Assembly (NCBI GenBank): GCA_036273715.1
Contig: DASUHB010000062.1
Coordinates: 92,206 to 156,205 of the forward strand
Direction of reading: 5' to 3'
From: Gemmatimonadaceae bacterium
GTDB lineage: Bacteria; Gemmatimonadota; Gemmatimonadetes; Gemmatimonadales; Gemmatimonadaceae
DNA: 64,000 nucleotides
Part shown: positions 35,441-45,101 of the stretch, one piece after another
Numbering within the stretch: the stretch's first letter is position 1
Layout: every line of letters begins with the position of its first letter
Program-made: the position numbers and the translations under genes
Notes under the pieces: generated by a model
Database searches by the model: none
Told to the model about the DNA's origin: nothing
What the model saw: the letters and a program-made list of their open reading frames with translations, nothing else

Positions 35441-36191
35441 TAACTCGTGACCTGACGTGCGCCCGGTCCGCCCGCACCGCCGACGGCAAGCGTCCGAGCG
35501 TCTTTCGGAACGTGCGGATCATGTGGCTCTGATCGAAGAAGCCCGCCTCGAGGGCGATCGCGGCGTGGGGGAGGTCGGTTTCACGCAACAGGCGAGCTGC
35601 GCGCTCGAGGCGGAATCGCGCGGCGGTCTCGCGCAGCCCTTCTCCCGTGGCGTGCCTGTAGGCGGCGCCTAACCAGGACGGATGCAACCGCGCGCGGCGC
35701 GCGAGCTCCGGCGCCGTCACGCCGGCGTCTTCCTTGAGGTGTCGGGTGACGTCATCGAGCCAGGCAGGCTGCCGAACCGGCGGCGCGCGCATCGCATCCG
35801 ACAGGAATGCGCGCACGGCCGAGCGCAGGCGCTCCTCGGTCCTGTCGGCGCTGCACGCCCTGGCAAGGGCGGCGGCCGTGGCGCCGACGGGTCCGCCTAA
35901 CCAGCGCGCGACAGGCGCGGTCGGAACCGGCAGGTCGAGCCAGGCGGGGTCGAACTCGATCTCGATCTGCTCGAATCCATCGGCCTCGATCACGTTCTCA
36001 TGCGCGGCCCCGGCTGCGTACAGCACCGCGGACAGCCCCGAGACAAATCGCTCGCCGAGCTCGGTTCGACTCAAGTAGGAGCCCATCACGAAGAGCGACA
36101 GCAACGGTCGGTCATGGGCGTGGGCCGGCACCACCGTCGTACTGCGGTCGATCGTCCGCTTCATGCAGGCCCCACCGTACTCGAGATGCAT
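35436..36191 (-). CDS. AraC-family transcriptional regulator
   Basis: Protein of about 251 residues. The C-terminal HTH pair is seen in DDVTRHLKEDAGVTAPELAR, RARLHPSWLGAAYRHATGEG, LRETAARFRLERAARLLRETD and AGFFDQSHMIRTFRKTLGRLPS. The N-terminus is a cupin-like sensor (VVPAHAHDRPLLSLFVMG). ATG 36191 is chosen because GGAGGCGGG precedes it; the frame begins at 36230. It diverges from the following hydrolase gene, a likely target. Confidence 0.88.
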   Translation of the reverse strand: MHLEYGGACMKRTIDRSTTVVPAHAHDRPLLSLFVMGSYLSRTELGERFVSGLSAVLYAAGAAHENVIEADGFEQIEIEFDPAWLDLPVPTAPVARWLGGPVGATAAALARACSADRTEERLRSAVRAFLSDAMRAPPVRQPAWLDDVTRHLKEDAGVTAPELARRARLHPSWLGAAYRHATGEGLRETAARFRLERAARLLRETDLPHAAIALEAGFFDQSHMIRTFRKTLGRLPSAVRADRAHVRSRVT

Positions 36192-36327
36192 CGGTTCCCG
36201 CCTCCGTGACATTGCCTTGAAACCATCCAATACATACGGTCGCTCCCTTCATACCGTGGCGCCACGGCGGCGGTAACCGGTTCGCGTGCCGTACGTCAGG
36301 CGTCAACTGAGAGGAGGGGAAAATCGC

Positions 36328-37704
36328 ATGCCGCATCGAGCGCACGCTGCCATCGACGTGTTGATACGTCGTGCGTGCTGCCTGTGCCTGCTGGCAGCAC
36401 TCACTACGGCGCCGTCCGTCGTTCGTGCCGGCGAGCCCATGGAGTGTCACATCGGCAGCTATCGACTCGCCGACGGAAGCACCATCGACATTGCACCAGA
36501 CGATCCGGGCGCATTGCGCTGGCGCCGTCTTGATGGATCGACTGGAGCGTTGCGAGCGACGCCGGGCGGTGTATGGAAGAGCACCGCCGGTTGGACGGAT
36601 CGACCGGACGGGATAACGGTCAGCTTTTCCTCGTGTTCCGACGATCGTATCGATTTCAGCGGTGTTGCCGGCAAGCGCATCCCGTTCGACGTCACGAACG
36701 TCACGTTCGTGAGCCACGGCATCCCACTGCGCGGGCGGCTCGTGATGCCGAAAGGTGAGGGAAGAGTACCTGTCGTTGTGCAGGTGCACGGTGCGGACAC
36801 CGACCCGGCCCTCGTCAGCTTTTTTCTCCAACGCATGCTGCCCGCCGAAGGCATCGGTACGTTCGTCTACGACAAGCGCGGGACGGGCGAGTCCGGCGGA
36901 CGGTACACCCAGGGTTACAGCCTGTTGGCCGACGACGCGGTGGCGGCCGTGGCGGAAACGCGGCGACTGACCGGGGGCCGGTTAGGCCGGATCGGGTTTC
37001 AAGGTGGGAGCCAAGCCGGCTGGGTCGCGCCGCTCGCCGCGGACCGCACGGGCGTGGACTTCGTCATCGTCTGCTATGGCCTCGCCGTCAACGTGATCGA
37101 CGAAGATCAGGAGGCCGTCGAACTCCAGATGCGAGAGAAGGGCTATTCGCCGCAGGTGATCGCGCACGCGCTCCAGGTCGCCGGCGCCGTCGAGAACGTG
37201 TTTGCGAGCGGGTTCACGCGCGGCTTCCGCCGGCTGGATGCGCTGCGGGCGAAATACCGAACGGCACCATGGTACAAGGACGTGCACGGAGACTGGGCAT
37301 TCTTCTTTCTTCCACACTCAGACGCCGAGCTCCGGGCGATGGCGCCGCAATACGATTGGCACGTGCCCTTCCACTACGACCCGATGCCGACGCTGCGCGC
37401 GGACACCACGCCGCAGCTCTGGATTCTTGGCGGCGAAGACTACGAAGCGCCGAGCGCGGTGACGAGCGAGCGCATCAAGGGGTTGATTGCGTTAGGCAGG
37501 CCGTTCACACTCGCCTATTATCCGAAGGCCGAGCACGGCATGACCTTGTTCGACACGAAAGCGGATGGCACGCGGGTTTCGACGCGGTACGCGCCCGGAT
37601 ATTTCGCGCTGATCAGAGACTTTGCCGAGTTCGGGCATCTCCGGGACGCGTATGGCGATGCGGTGATCACCGTCCCGCCCGGCCGTCGGCGCCCGGGCTC
37701 CTAG
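36328..37704 (+). CDS. Exported alpha/beta hydrolase (acyl-peptide-hydrolase-like)
   Basis: Protein of about 458 residues with a signal peptide (LIRRACCLCLLAALTTAPSVV). The hydrolase domain has VVVQVHGADTDPA (oxyanion region), FVYDKRGTGESGG, the nucleophile elbow IGFQGGSQAGW and the C-terminal His in YYPKAEHGMT. Such dienelactone/S9-related enzymes cleave esters or peptides. ATG 36328 has GAGGAGGGG 10 bases upstream. Probably controlled by the divergent AraC regulator. Confidence 0.83.
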   Translation: MPHRAHAAIDVLIRRACCLCLLAALTTAPSVVRAGEPMECHIGSYRLADGSTIDIAPDDPGALRWRRLDGSTGALRATPGGVWKSTAGWTDRPDGITVSFSSCSDDRIDFSGVAGKRIPFDVTNVTFVSHGIPLRGRLVMPKGEGRVPVVVQVHGADTDPALVSFFLQRMLPAEGIGTFVYDKRGTGESGGRYTQGYSLLADDAVAAVAETRRLTGGRLGRIGFQGGSQAGWVAPLAADRTGVDFVIVCYGLAVNVIDEDQEAVELQMREKGYSPQVIAHALQVAGAVENVFASGFTRGFRRLDALRAKYRTAPWYKDVHGDWAFFFLPHSDAELRAMAPQYDWHVPFHYDPMPTLRADTTPQLWILGGEDYEAPSAVTSERIKGLIALGRPFTLAYYPKAEHGMTLFDTKADGTRVSTRYAPGYFALIRDFAEFGHLRDAYGDAVITVPPGRRRPGS

Positions 37705-37812
37705 CGGGCGCGTCGGTCGAGTCATCGCTGGCCTGTCGACAACGGGTTCTGTTCTAACGCAGCCGAACAATGGCGAGACGGCGCAGCGGCCGGAACGCGC
37801 CACGCGGACGGG

Positions 37813-39831
37813 TCAGCCCGGCGGACGCGGCTTGAGGTACGAATCGAACCACGCGATCGAACGCCGCAAGACATCCGACTGGTGCGCCGGGTTGGCGAAG
37901 TGATGGCCTTCGTCCGGATAGACCACCAACTGCGTTTTCACGCCCTCGTGCTGGAGTCCGCGCCAGTACTCGAACGATTGCGGAGCAGGGCACTCCGCAT
38001 CCCGCTCGCCCACGACGATCAGCATCGGCGTTCGCGCGTGCGCGATGTAGTTCATCGGCGAGCTGCGCGCGTACACCGCCGGGCTCTCGTACACGGTGGC
38101 GCCGAAGTACGGCACCATCCATTCACTGATCCCGTTCTCGCCGGTGTAGCTCAGCCAGTCCGAGATGCCCGCGCCGGCCACGGCCGCGCGGAATCGCTGC
38201 GTCTGCGTCACGGCCCACATCGTCATGTAGCCGCCGTAGCTCCAGCCCGTTAGGCCAAGGCGCTGCGGGTCGACCGGATACCGGGCGATGACGGAGTCGA
38301 CGCCGGCCATGATGTCGCGCAGGTCGCCGTGCCCGAAGTCCTTGACGTTGGCGCGCGTGAATGCTTCGCCCTGGCCGAAGCTGCCCCGCGGGTTCGGCAT
38401 GAACACGAAATACCCGGCGCGCGACAGCGCGGCCTGCTGCGACTGGTCGGAGAGAAACGTCGACGCCACCGCCGCAGCGGGGCCGCCGTGCACCAGGACG
38501 ATCATCGGATACCGCGACCCGCTCCGAAAATCGCGTGGGTAGATGAGGAAGCCTTGCACGTTGAACCGGTCGCTGCGCCAATGGACGCTCACCGCCTTTC
38601 CCCACGACGGCGCGATAGCAGCGTTGGCGTGCGTGAGCTGCGTCCAGTGCCCAACGGCTCCGGCCCATACCTCGGGCGGCGCGGCGAGGGACTCGCGCAC
38701 GAGGGCGACATCCCGCCCGGTGTCGGCCGCGGACACGTCGGGCAGTCCGCGCCCGGAGCGCGTGGTGATCGTTTCGTCGCCGTGCCAGAGCGACGTGATT
38801 GCCCCGGTGGCCGCATTGACGGCCGCAATTTCGGACCCGCCGTGCGACCACATGGTCGCCAGCATCGCGTGCGGCCCCTGCCACCGGAACGCGGCGACCG
38901 ACACGGTTGCGTTAGGCGTGAGGTCTCGCGGCGTGCCGCCGGCCGCCGGCACGGTGTACAGGTCGCCGCCGGTGGATCCCTGGTCGCTCATCACGCCGCC
39001 GATGAACGCGATCTGCGACCCATCGGGCGACCAGCGCGGCTCCGCGATCTGCACCGCCGGTCTGGCGATCTGGCGCACCGCGCCCGACGCCGCATCGATG
39101 GCGTCGACCCGCGCCACCCACCAGTTGTTGTTCCCCGAGCCCGTGGCCGCGCTGACCACCAGCTCCCTGCCGTTAGGCGACCAGTCGAACTCGTAAATGT
39201 ACAGATCGGCCGGCGACACGATGCGCTGCGCGCCCGTCCCGACGTCGACGAGCGCCAGGTGCTGGCGGTCGATGTGCGTGTCCATCACGCCGGTGTCGCG
39301 CGGTGTCGCCTGCGTTGGGCCGTTGGCCTCCTCCGATGGCGACGAGTAGAGCAACGCGATGCGCGACCCATCGGGGGAGAATCGGATGTCGTGCACGGAT
39401 CCCGACACGCGGGCCACCCGGCGCGCGATGCGCGACGCAACATTGACGACATAGATGGCCGGCGTCCCGCCGTCGGCCGCCAGGACGCCCAGCTCCCGGC
39501 TGTCGGCCGACCACACGACTTCCGTGGGGCTCTCCCCGTTCTCGACGGCCAGCGGGACGCGAGCCGGCGCACCAGCGCCCGACGTCGCGGCGAGCATCAC
39601 GCTCTTCGCGTCGCCGCCCGCCGATGCCGCGCCGATCCACGCCGCGCGGCGGCCGTCCGGCGCGATCGCGACACTCGAAAACTGCGCGACGTGCGGCCCG
39701 GCCGCGGTCTGAGTTGAAGCGCGCGCAGCAAGCGCTCCGATTGCGAGACAGCAGAGCACCGCGGCTACCGCGCCGGGGGAGCGCGAGTCGCATATCCTGT
39801 CGTGTCCGAACAACGTAATTCTCCTTCTCAA
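37813..39831 (-). CDS. S9-family peptidase (DPP IV/acylaminoacyl-peptidase-like)
   Basis: Exported serine peptidase of 672 residues. After a signal anchor (residues 20-38, AAVLCCLAIGALAARAS) come TolB/WD40-like beta-propeller blades (FSSVAIAPDGRRAAWIG, DIRFSPDGSRIALLYS, EPRWSPDGSQIAFIGG) and an alpha/beta-hydrolase domain with PNPRGSFGQGEAF, the nucleophile GLTGWSYGGYMT (about Ser532), the Asp in VVGERDAECP and the His in DEGHHF. Typical for nutrient-peptide digestion. Confidence 0.93.
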   Translation of the reverse strand: MRRRITLFGHDRICDSRSPGAVAAVLCCLAIGALAARASTQTAAGPHVAQFSSVAIAPDGRRAAWIGAASAGGDAKSVMLAATSGAGAPARVPLAVENGESPTEVVWSADSRELGVLAADGGTPAIYVVNVASRIARRVARVSGSVHDIRFSPDGSRIALLYSSPSEEANGPTQATPRDTGVMDTHIDRQHLALVDVGTGAQRIVSPADLYIYEFDWSPNGRELVVSAATGSGNNNWWVARVDAIDAASGAVRQIARPAVQIAEPRWSPDGSQIAFIGGVMSDQGSTGGDLYTVPAAGGTPRDLTPNATVSVAAFRWQGPHAMLATMWSHGGSEIAAVNAATGAITSLWHGDETITTRSGRGLPDVSAADTGRDVALVRESLAAPPEVWAGAVGHWTQLTHANAAIAPSWGKAVSVHWRSDRFNVQGFLIYPRDFRSGSRYPMIVLVHGGPAAAVASTFLSDQSQQAALSRAGYFVFMPNPRGSFGQGEAFTRANVKDFGHGDLRDIMAGVDSVIARYPVDPQRLGLTGWSYGGYMTMWAVTQTQRFRAAVAGAGISDWLSYTGENGISEWMVPYFGATVYESPAVYARSSPMNYIAHARTPMLIVVGERDAECPAPQSFEYWRGLQHEGVKTQLVVYPDEGHHFANPAHQSDVLRRSIAWFDSYLKPRPPG

Positions 39832-39846
39832 CAGAGGATCATTCCG

Positions 39847-40455
39847 TTAGGCCCGGGGCGCGGCGGACCCGTCGGTCCCCGGCGCCGTCCCCGCCGCCGA
39901 AGCCTCCGGCGCCGGCTCCGCGCTGCCCGGACCGTAAGTGAGCGCGACGAACGTGACCGTGTCCCAGGCGTTGTGAATGCCGATGAACAGCAGCAACAGC
40001 ACAGCCGCGCCGACGAGGAACAGCGCCCGCTCCGGGTCGTGCCGCAGCACGAACGCGGCGACGGTCATCACGCCATACGCACAGAACGGGAGAATCGAGT
40101 GCCACAGCCAATCCTCGAGCACCGGTGTATAGACCGTCTGCTCGCGCGCTCGTTTGGTGACGACGAGCGCGTACACCACCCCGGCCACCCCGAGTCCGCC
40201 GATGAACAACGCGGGGTTCGCCAGGCTCCGCCAGGGCGCGCTCACAATGGCCGACGCGAGGAGCGCAGCGCAAAAATGCACCACGGTCGGGGTTCCGAAG
40301 GCGGCAATCGCTCGGCCCCCGGTTTTTGCGCTCGATTCGGCGATGAGGGCGATGACGACGAACTGCAGACCGGTGAGCGCGGCCGCGGACGAGCCCACGA
40401 TCACATAGAAGTTCTCCCAGTCGCTGAACGGCGATCCAGCCGCTTCGAGCATCAT
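39847..40455 (-). CDS. Membrane protein of unknown function
   Basis: Protein of 202 residues with five hydrophobic segments (ENFYVIVGSSAAALTGLQFV, VVHFCAALLASAIVS, IGGLGVAGVVYALVV, ILPFCAYGVMTVAAFVL, ALFLVGAAVLLLLFIGIH) and an alanine/proline-rich soluble C-terminus. I recognise no family. The stop TAA is inside a GCCTAAC heptamer. No clear operon partner. Confidence 0.78.
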   Translation of the reverse strand: MMLEAAGSPFSDWENFYVIVGSSAAALTGLQFVVIALIAESSAKTGGRAIAAFGTPTVVHFCAALLASAIVSAPWRSLANPALFIGGLGVAGVVYALVVTKRAREQTVYTPVLEDWLWHSILPFCAYGVMTVAAFVLRHDPERALFLVGAAVLLLLFIGIHNAWDTVTFVALTYGPGSAEPAPEASAAGTAPGTDGSAAPRA

Positions 40456-40941
40456 GCGATGGCCGGCTCCTCTTGGGTTCTGGCGTGCGCTCGGTTATTT
40501 GTTCGGTGTCCGCCCGATGTTTCACCCTGGAACCAGGAGGTGATCCCTTGTCTAGCAGTCATAGTACCATCGTCAGCCCGAGCTGGGCAAACGGTCGCCG
40601 CACGGTGATCGCCTGAGCTAGTGCCCGGCGTCAGCCGAGCGACCGTCTCGGGCTGACCGTGGTCACCGCGCCGTCCTTTGCCGTTAGGCGAGGGGCGGCG
40701 CGCTTGCTGAAGGACACGCTTTCAGGAGCCATCGAGCGTCTTCGCAATCCCAGGTAACTGGCATCTACGCAGAAAGACGCGGACAAAGCGTGACACGAGG
40801 GACACGACACGGATAAAGCGACTTTGTGTCTTATCCATGCCGTGACCGTTGTGTCCTGCTTTGTCCGCGTCTTCATGAGCGTAGATATACGACACTGTGG
40901 AAAGGCAACCTGCCCCCGGCCCGACCTGAACTCTCACCAGT
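40456..40941. other. Intergenic region with a long palindrome
   Basis: 486 bases without a supported gene. It holds the inverted repeat at 40764-40885 (separate entry) and one GTTAGGC at 40682. Confidence 0.6.
40764..40885. repeat. 122-bp imperfect palindrome
   Basis: The left arm (40764-40819, starting TCTACGCAGAAAGACGCGGA) is about 80-85% complementary to the right arm (40829-40885, ending TGAGCGTAGA) around a loop of about ten bases. Shared blocks are AGACGCGGACAAAGC and its complement. The transcript would form a stem of about 55 pairs. It lies downstream of the DUF5916 gene. The word GGACAA also occurs in the repeat at 16901. Confidence 0.75.
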
Positions 40942-43500
40942 TCAGCGCGCGAACCAGTACGACAGCTTGATGAGGAAGATGTCGTTGGACCGCTGGGCGA
41001 ACAGCTCGCGGAGGTCGCCGCCGACGGTCTGGGTTCCCTCGATGGGGAATGAGCCGTCTCGTCCCTGGCTCCAGACGAGAAAGAGCGTCGAGCCCCGGCG
41101 ATATTCCCAACGGAAGACCAGATTGGACCGGAACTGCTGCACGTTGAACCCGCCCGGGTCGTTGGTGACGGTCGTGTCGCCGTATGGCTGGTAGCGCGCC
41201 GCGTAGGCAACCGCGTGCGGGTCGGCCAGCTCGCGCACATTGGTGTACGTCCCCTTCGACACGAACGGCGACGCATACAGCTGCAGCGTCGCGTTAGGCG
41301 TGAACGCGTAGTCCAGCCGCCAGGTGAGGCTCAACGTGCGCTGCTCGAGATGCGCGAACGTATAGTGCTGCGCGCCCGCCGAATCGGTGTACGTGTCGAA
41401 GTACTGGGTATCGTTGCGATTGGTCGTGTAGCCGCCGTACACCGACGTCGAGAAGCGCGACGACACCTTGATGTCGAGCTCGGGCGACACGGTGAACCAG
41501 TGCGAACGGCCGCCGTCGCCGCGCCAGTAGTTGAACGAGACGGACGGCACCAGCGCATCGCGGTCGTCGCCCTGGATGCTGAGCCACGGCGCAAAATAGG
41601 AATCCTGCCGGATGGCCGGGCCGCCGCGCGCGCACCGGTCGCAGAAGGTTCTGCCTAACTGACCGAGCGTGCCGCCCATGTGCAGCCACCACCGGTCGTT
41701 GAACTGCGTGTGGATGTTGGTGTTGAACGCGCGCTCGGTGGGCAGCCCGGCGTCGCTCCAGTACTGCCAGTAGTTGACGTTCCACCGGAACTGCTGCCAC
41801 ACTGCGTTAGGCGTGCGGAACGCCAGGGCCGCCCACGTCGTCCACTCCTGCTGATCGGCTTGCAGGAGGAAACCCATGTCGTTGATCTCGAAGCCCGGCG
41901 AGCGGCGCTGATACGCCGTCTCCCACGACAGGAGCTTGCCGCCCACCTTCGCGGCCCGCACCTCGACGTTGGTGCCCGAGAGCGACGTCCGCGTCGAGTC
42001 GAAATGGAGCGGACCGTCCGGGCGCTGATACAGATGCACCGGGTCCTCCTGCGTCAGCGCGATCGCCGCCGGGGTGCCGCCGACGCGGCTCGCGTCGATC
42101 GAGCCGGACACCTCGTAGTCGCCCAGAAAGCGGCGTCGCGCATCGATGCCGCCCGCGTACGCGCTCGAGTGAAGATACGGACTGCTCGAGGGATCCATCC
42201 CGCGATTCACCCCGGTCAGGATGACCCCGACGCTGCCTAACCCACTCGCGTAGTCCTGGTTCCCGCGGACCACCGCATAGTTGGCCCGCGGCTCGAGCGT
42301 CACGTCGTTCGCGCCGCCGACACGATCGGTGACGGCGTCCATCACGCCTAACGAGAAACCGCCGGGAAACCGGCCCGTCAGCTTGGCCGCGCCGAGGATG
42401 CGCGTGGCCTGCTCGGCCGTCGAATCATCGTATTGACCCGCCAGCTCGGGGGCGCGACCGATGCGACGCGAGTAGAACAGTCCTTCACCGGTGTTGCAGT
42501 CGAGCACTACCACGCAGTTCACGTTGAACGTGAACAATCCCTTGCCTTCCACGAAAAACGGCCGCCGCTCGGCGAAAAAAGTCTCGAAGCCGGACAGGTT
42601 GAGCTGCGATGGGTCCGCATCGACCTGGCCGAAATCCGGATTGGCCGTCGCATTGAGCAGCACGTTAGACGAGAGCTGATACTTGAGATCACCGCCCACG
42701 CTCACTTGTTGATCGCGGTCGTAGCCAGACGATGCCGGACCCTGGACGTTCTTTGTGACCAGGTACGGCGTCACTTCCAGATCGCCCGGTCGCGCAAGAC
42801 CGTCCAGGCCGGTGAGCTCGCCGAACTGCGACACGAGCCCGGTGCGCGACATGCGATAGAGCGGCCACGTGATGGTCTCGGTGTATCGCTGGATCACGCG
42901 CCAGATGAGAATGCCGAACACGCCATCCTTGCGCACCGAGTAGTGAAGTTGCGAGAGCGGAATTCGATATTCGGCGGTCCAGCCGAGCGAGTCGATGCGT
43001 GTGGCGACATCCCAGATCGCATCCCAGGCGACGTCTTCCGTGCCGTCGTTGTAGATCGCGTAGTCCGACTTCACGCCGGCAGGGTTCACGGAGAACTCGA
43101 ATCCGGTGCGGTGATCGTGATACGAGTCAAGAAGAATGGTGATGTGGTCGGACGCGGTGGGATCGTCGCGTCGCGACAGGAGACTCACAATGGAGTCGGG
43201 ATGCGGATCGTACGCGCGCACGAACACGTACAGGTTGTGCGCATCGTACGCGACGCGCGCCTCCGTTCGTGCTTTCGGTTGGGCGCCTTCTGTCGGCTCC
43301 GCTTCGAGAAATTGATTGATGACAGGCGCCGAGGCCCACACCGCGTCGTTGTCGCGGCCATCGATGACCGGCCCGGTCGTGGCCAGCGTTGCCGCAACCG
43401 ACGTCGCCGTGGCGTGACGAACCGGGCTCGGCGCGTGCACAACCTGAGCTGCCGGGTGTGCTCCCTGCAGCGCTATCAGAAGCGTGAAACAAGAAACCAC
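40942..43500 (-). CDS. DUF5916 outer-membrane protein with CBM9-like domain
   Basis: Protein of 852 residues with a short signal region. Residues 40-240 form a CBM9-like domain (GPVIDGRDNDAVWASAPVI, LYVFVRAYDPHPDSIV, HRTGFEFSVNPAGVKSDY). The rest is a DUF5916 beta-barrel (NPDFGQVDADPSQLNLSGFE, FFAERRPFFVEGKGLF) with alternating aromatic strands to the C-terminus KLSYWFAR, which ends in a membrane-strand-like residue pattern. It probably binds glycans or peptides at the surface. The long palindrome lies downstream as a possible terminator. Confidence 0.9.
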   Translation of the reverse strand: MVSCFTLLIALQGAHPAAQVVHAPSPVRHATATSVAATLATTGPVIDGRDNDAVWASAPVINQFLEAEPTEGAQPKARTEARVAYDAHNLYVFVRAYDPHPDSIVSLLSRRDDPTASDHITILLDSYHDHRTGFEFSVNPAGVKSDYAIYNDGTEDVAWDAIWDVATRIDSLGWTAEYRIPLSQLHYSVRKDGVFGILIWRVIQRYTETITWPLYRMSRTGLVSQFGELTGLDGLARPGDLEVTPYLVTKNVQGPASSGYDRDQQVSVGGDLKYQLSSNVLLNATANPDFGQVDADPSQLNLSGFETFFAERRPFFVEGKGLFTFNVNCVVVLDCNTGEGLFYSRRIGRAPELAGQYDDSTAEQATRILGAAKLTGRFPGGFSLGVMDAVTDRVGGANDVTLEPRANYAVVRGNQDYASGLGSVGVILTGVNRGMDPSSSPYLHSSAYAGGIDARRRFLGDYEVSGSIDASRVGGTPAAIALTQEDPVHLYQRPDGPLHFDSTRTSLSGTNVEVRAAKVGGKLLSWETAYQRRSPGFEINDMGFLLQADQQEWTTWAALAFRTPNAVWQQFRWNVNYWQYWSDAGLPTERAFNTNIHTQFNDRWWLHMGGTLGQLGRTFCDRCARGGPAIRQDSYFAPWLSIQGDDRDALVPSVSFNYWRGDGGRSHWFTVSPELDIKVSSRFSTSVYGGYTTNRNDTQYFDTYTDSAGAQHYTFAHLEQRTLSLTWRLDYAFTPNATLQLYASPFVSKGTYTNVRELADPHAVAYAARYQPYGDTTVTNDPGGFNVQQFRSNLVFRWEYRRGSTLFLVWSQGRDGSFPIEGTQTVGGDLRELFAQRSNDIFLIKLSYWFAR

Positions 43501-43771
43501 CGCGTCGCGTCGCCAATGAAGTCAGAGCTTGGACAACGCGACTCGGCGTTTCGTTTAAGCGAACTCCGATGCGGGAGGCTGATGCAGTGGGTCGCTTGCG
43601 TTGTCGGATGACAAACCGGTCATGGCACTGTGGCAGGGGCGCCGGTCGGCGTGGGTTCGTCAACAACAGGTGCAACAGCTTGAGGGGATAGCAAAAGTGA
43701 AACTTGTGCCGAACATCCAAAGGCTTCTCGTTTAACAATGGGCTTCCGCACTTCCGCTCCGCAACGAGTCG

Positions 43772-44950
43772 TTAGGCACCGGACGCCGGTGCCGTGTCGG
43801 TGAACAGGCTCACGTACGCGTCGTATCGGAACCGCCGGTGCCGCGCCCGGCCGGTGATCTCCGTCAACACACCAATCTCTTGCAGTCGCGCGGCGAGCGC
43901 GTTGGCGGCAGGGTACGTCGTCCCCGTCAGTTTCCGGATGCCGTCGACGGAAAGAACTGGACGATCGTAGAGCGACTCGAGCACCTTGTGCCCGGCGCCG
44001 GCCGCCCGCCCCAGGCGCTCGGTCACCGCCTTTCGATGCGTTTCCCGCATGAGCAAGATGCGCCGCGCAGTCTCCGCCGCGTCGGCGCTCACCTCGGCGA
44101 CGCCCGTTAGGAAGAAGGCCAGCCACGATTCCCAATCCTCGTGGTCCCGGACGGCTTGCAGGTGCTCATAGTACGCTCGGCGATGCCGCTTGAAGTAGTG
44201 CGACAGGTACAGCACGGGCTTCTGCAGTAGGTTGGTCTGCACCAGGAGAAATGTGATGAGCAGACGGCCGATGCGTCCGTTGCCATCGAGGAAGGGATGA
44301 ATCGTTTCGAACTGGGCATGCGCGAGACCGATAGTGATCAACGCGGGCAGCGCGGCGGGTCCGTTGAGAAACGTTTCGAGATCGCCTAACGCACGGGGCA
44401 CGTCGCCAGGAGGCGGCGGGACGAACGTTGCTTCAGCCGGCGTCGCGCCGCGGGCGCCGATCCAGTTCTGCGACGTCCGAATTTCTCCGGGCGCGAGATT
44501 GCCGCCCCGCGCACTTTTCATCAGCTCCGCGTGAATCTCGCGAATCAGTCGAACCGACACGGGCAGCTCGCGCAGGCGCGCGAGCCCATGGTTCATCGCG
44601 GCAACGTAGTTCACGACGTCGCCGACGTCGCCCTTTTCGGATCGTGAAAGTAGATGCGATTCCGCGGCGAGCAGATCCTGAAGCGAGCTCTGTGTGCCCT
44701 CGATTTGACTCGAGAGCACAGCTTCCTTGCGCACGTACATGAGCACGAACAGATCCGGGTTCGGAAGCGTAAGCACCGAACCATCGAGGCGGCCAAGTGC
44801 GCGATCCGCATCCGACAAGACCTGTTGGAGGTTGTCGCTGATGCGGACCGGTGGGTCGGGCGGAAGCGGCGCCGGAATGAACGCCCGGACGCCGGAAGGC
44901 TGAAGCTGATAATGTCCAGCTCGCCTAGGATCGTTTTGCGAGGAAACCAT
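43772..44950 (-). CDS. Fic-domain protein (AMP-transferase-like)
   Basis: Fic protein of 392 residues. The active-site motif is HPFLDGNGRIGRLLI. The N-terminal part has the inhibitory-helix-like SSQIEGTQSSLQDLL, which places an inhibitory S/T-x-x-x-E-G motif in the same chain, so it resembles SoFic-type proteins. A winged-helix region near the C-terminus (SVDGIRKLTGTTYPAANALAARLQEIG) may bind DNA. Fic enzymes usually transfer AMP to a target protein. No antitoxin gene lies beside it. Repeated palindromes lie just before the start. The stop TAA is in GCCTAAC. Confidence 0.9.
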   Translation of the reverse strand: MVSSQNDPRRAGHYQLQPSGVRAFIPAPLPPDPPVRISDNLQQVLSDADRALGRLDGSVLTLPNPDLFVLMYVRKEAVLSSQIEGTQSSLQDLLAAESHLLSRSEKGDVGDVVNYVAAMNHGLARLRELPVSVRLIREIHAELMKSARGGNLAPGEIRTSQNWIGARGATPAEATFVPPPPGDVPRALGDLETFLNGPAALPALITIGLAHAQFETIHPFLDGNGRIGRLLITFLLVQTNLLQKPVLYLSHYFKRHRRAYYEHLQAVRDHEDWESWLAFFLTGVAEVSADAAETARRILLMRETHRKAVTERLGRAAGAGHKVLESLYDRPVLSVDGIRKLTGTTYPAANALAARLQEIGVLTEITGRARHRRFRYDAYVSLFTDTAPASGA

Positions 44951-44956
44951 ACGTCA

Positions 44957-45043
44957 GGCTGCCTTTACCATGGAGATGATTCGCGCTCTTATTAAAGCAA
45001 GGCTTTAATATATCGCGAATTCTGCGTCATAGTAAAGGCAGCC
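44957..45043. promoter_or_regulatory. Fic promoter region with nested inverted repeats
   Basis: GGCTGCCTTTAC (44957-44968) is repeated in inverted form as GTAAAGGCAGCC (45032-45043). Between them ATTAAAGC-AAG-GCTTTAAT (44991-45009) is a second palindrome, and AAAGGC-A-GCCTTT (45034-45046) a third. The region is AT-rich, unlike its surroundings, and ends 7 bases before the fic start codon. It fits a repressor-controlled promoter, perhaps bound by the Fic protein's own winged helix. Confidence 0.6.
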
Positions 45044-45101
45044 TTTCACATGCAGTACACCGCTGCCGGCGTACTCAGCCATCCCGCACGCCGCGCGGCC
45101 T

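Noticed and set aside
42433..43611. Plus-strand frame of 392 residues
   Set aside because: Antisense to the DUF5916 gene, which has clear family motifs.
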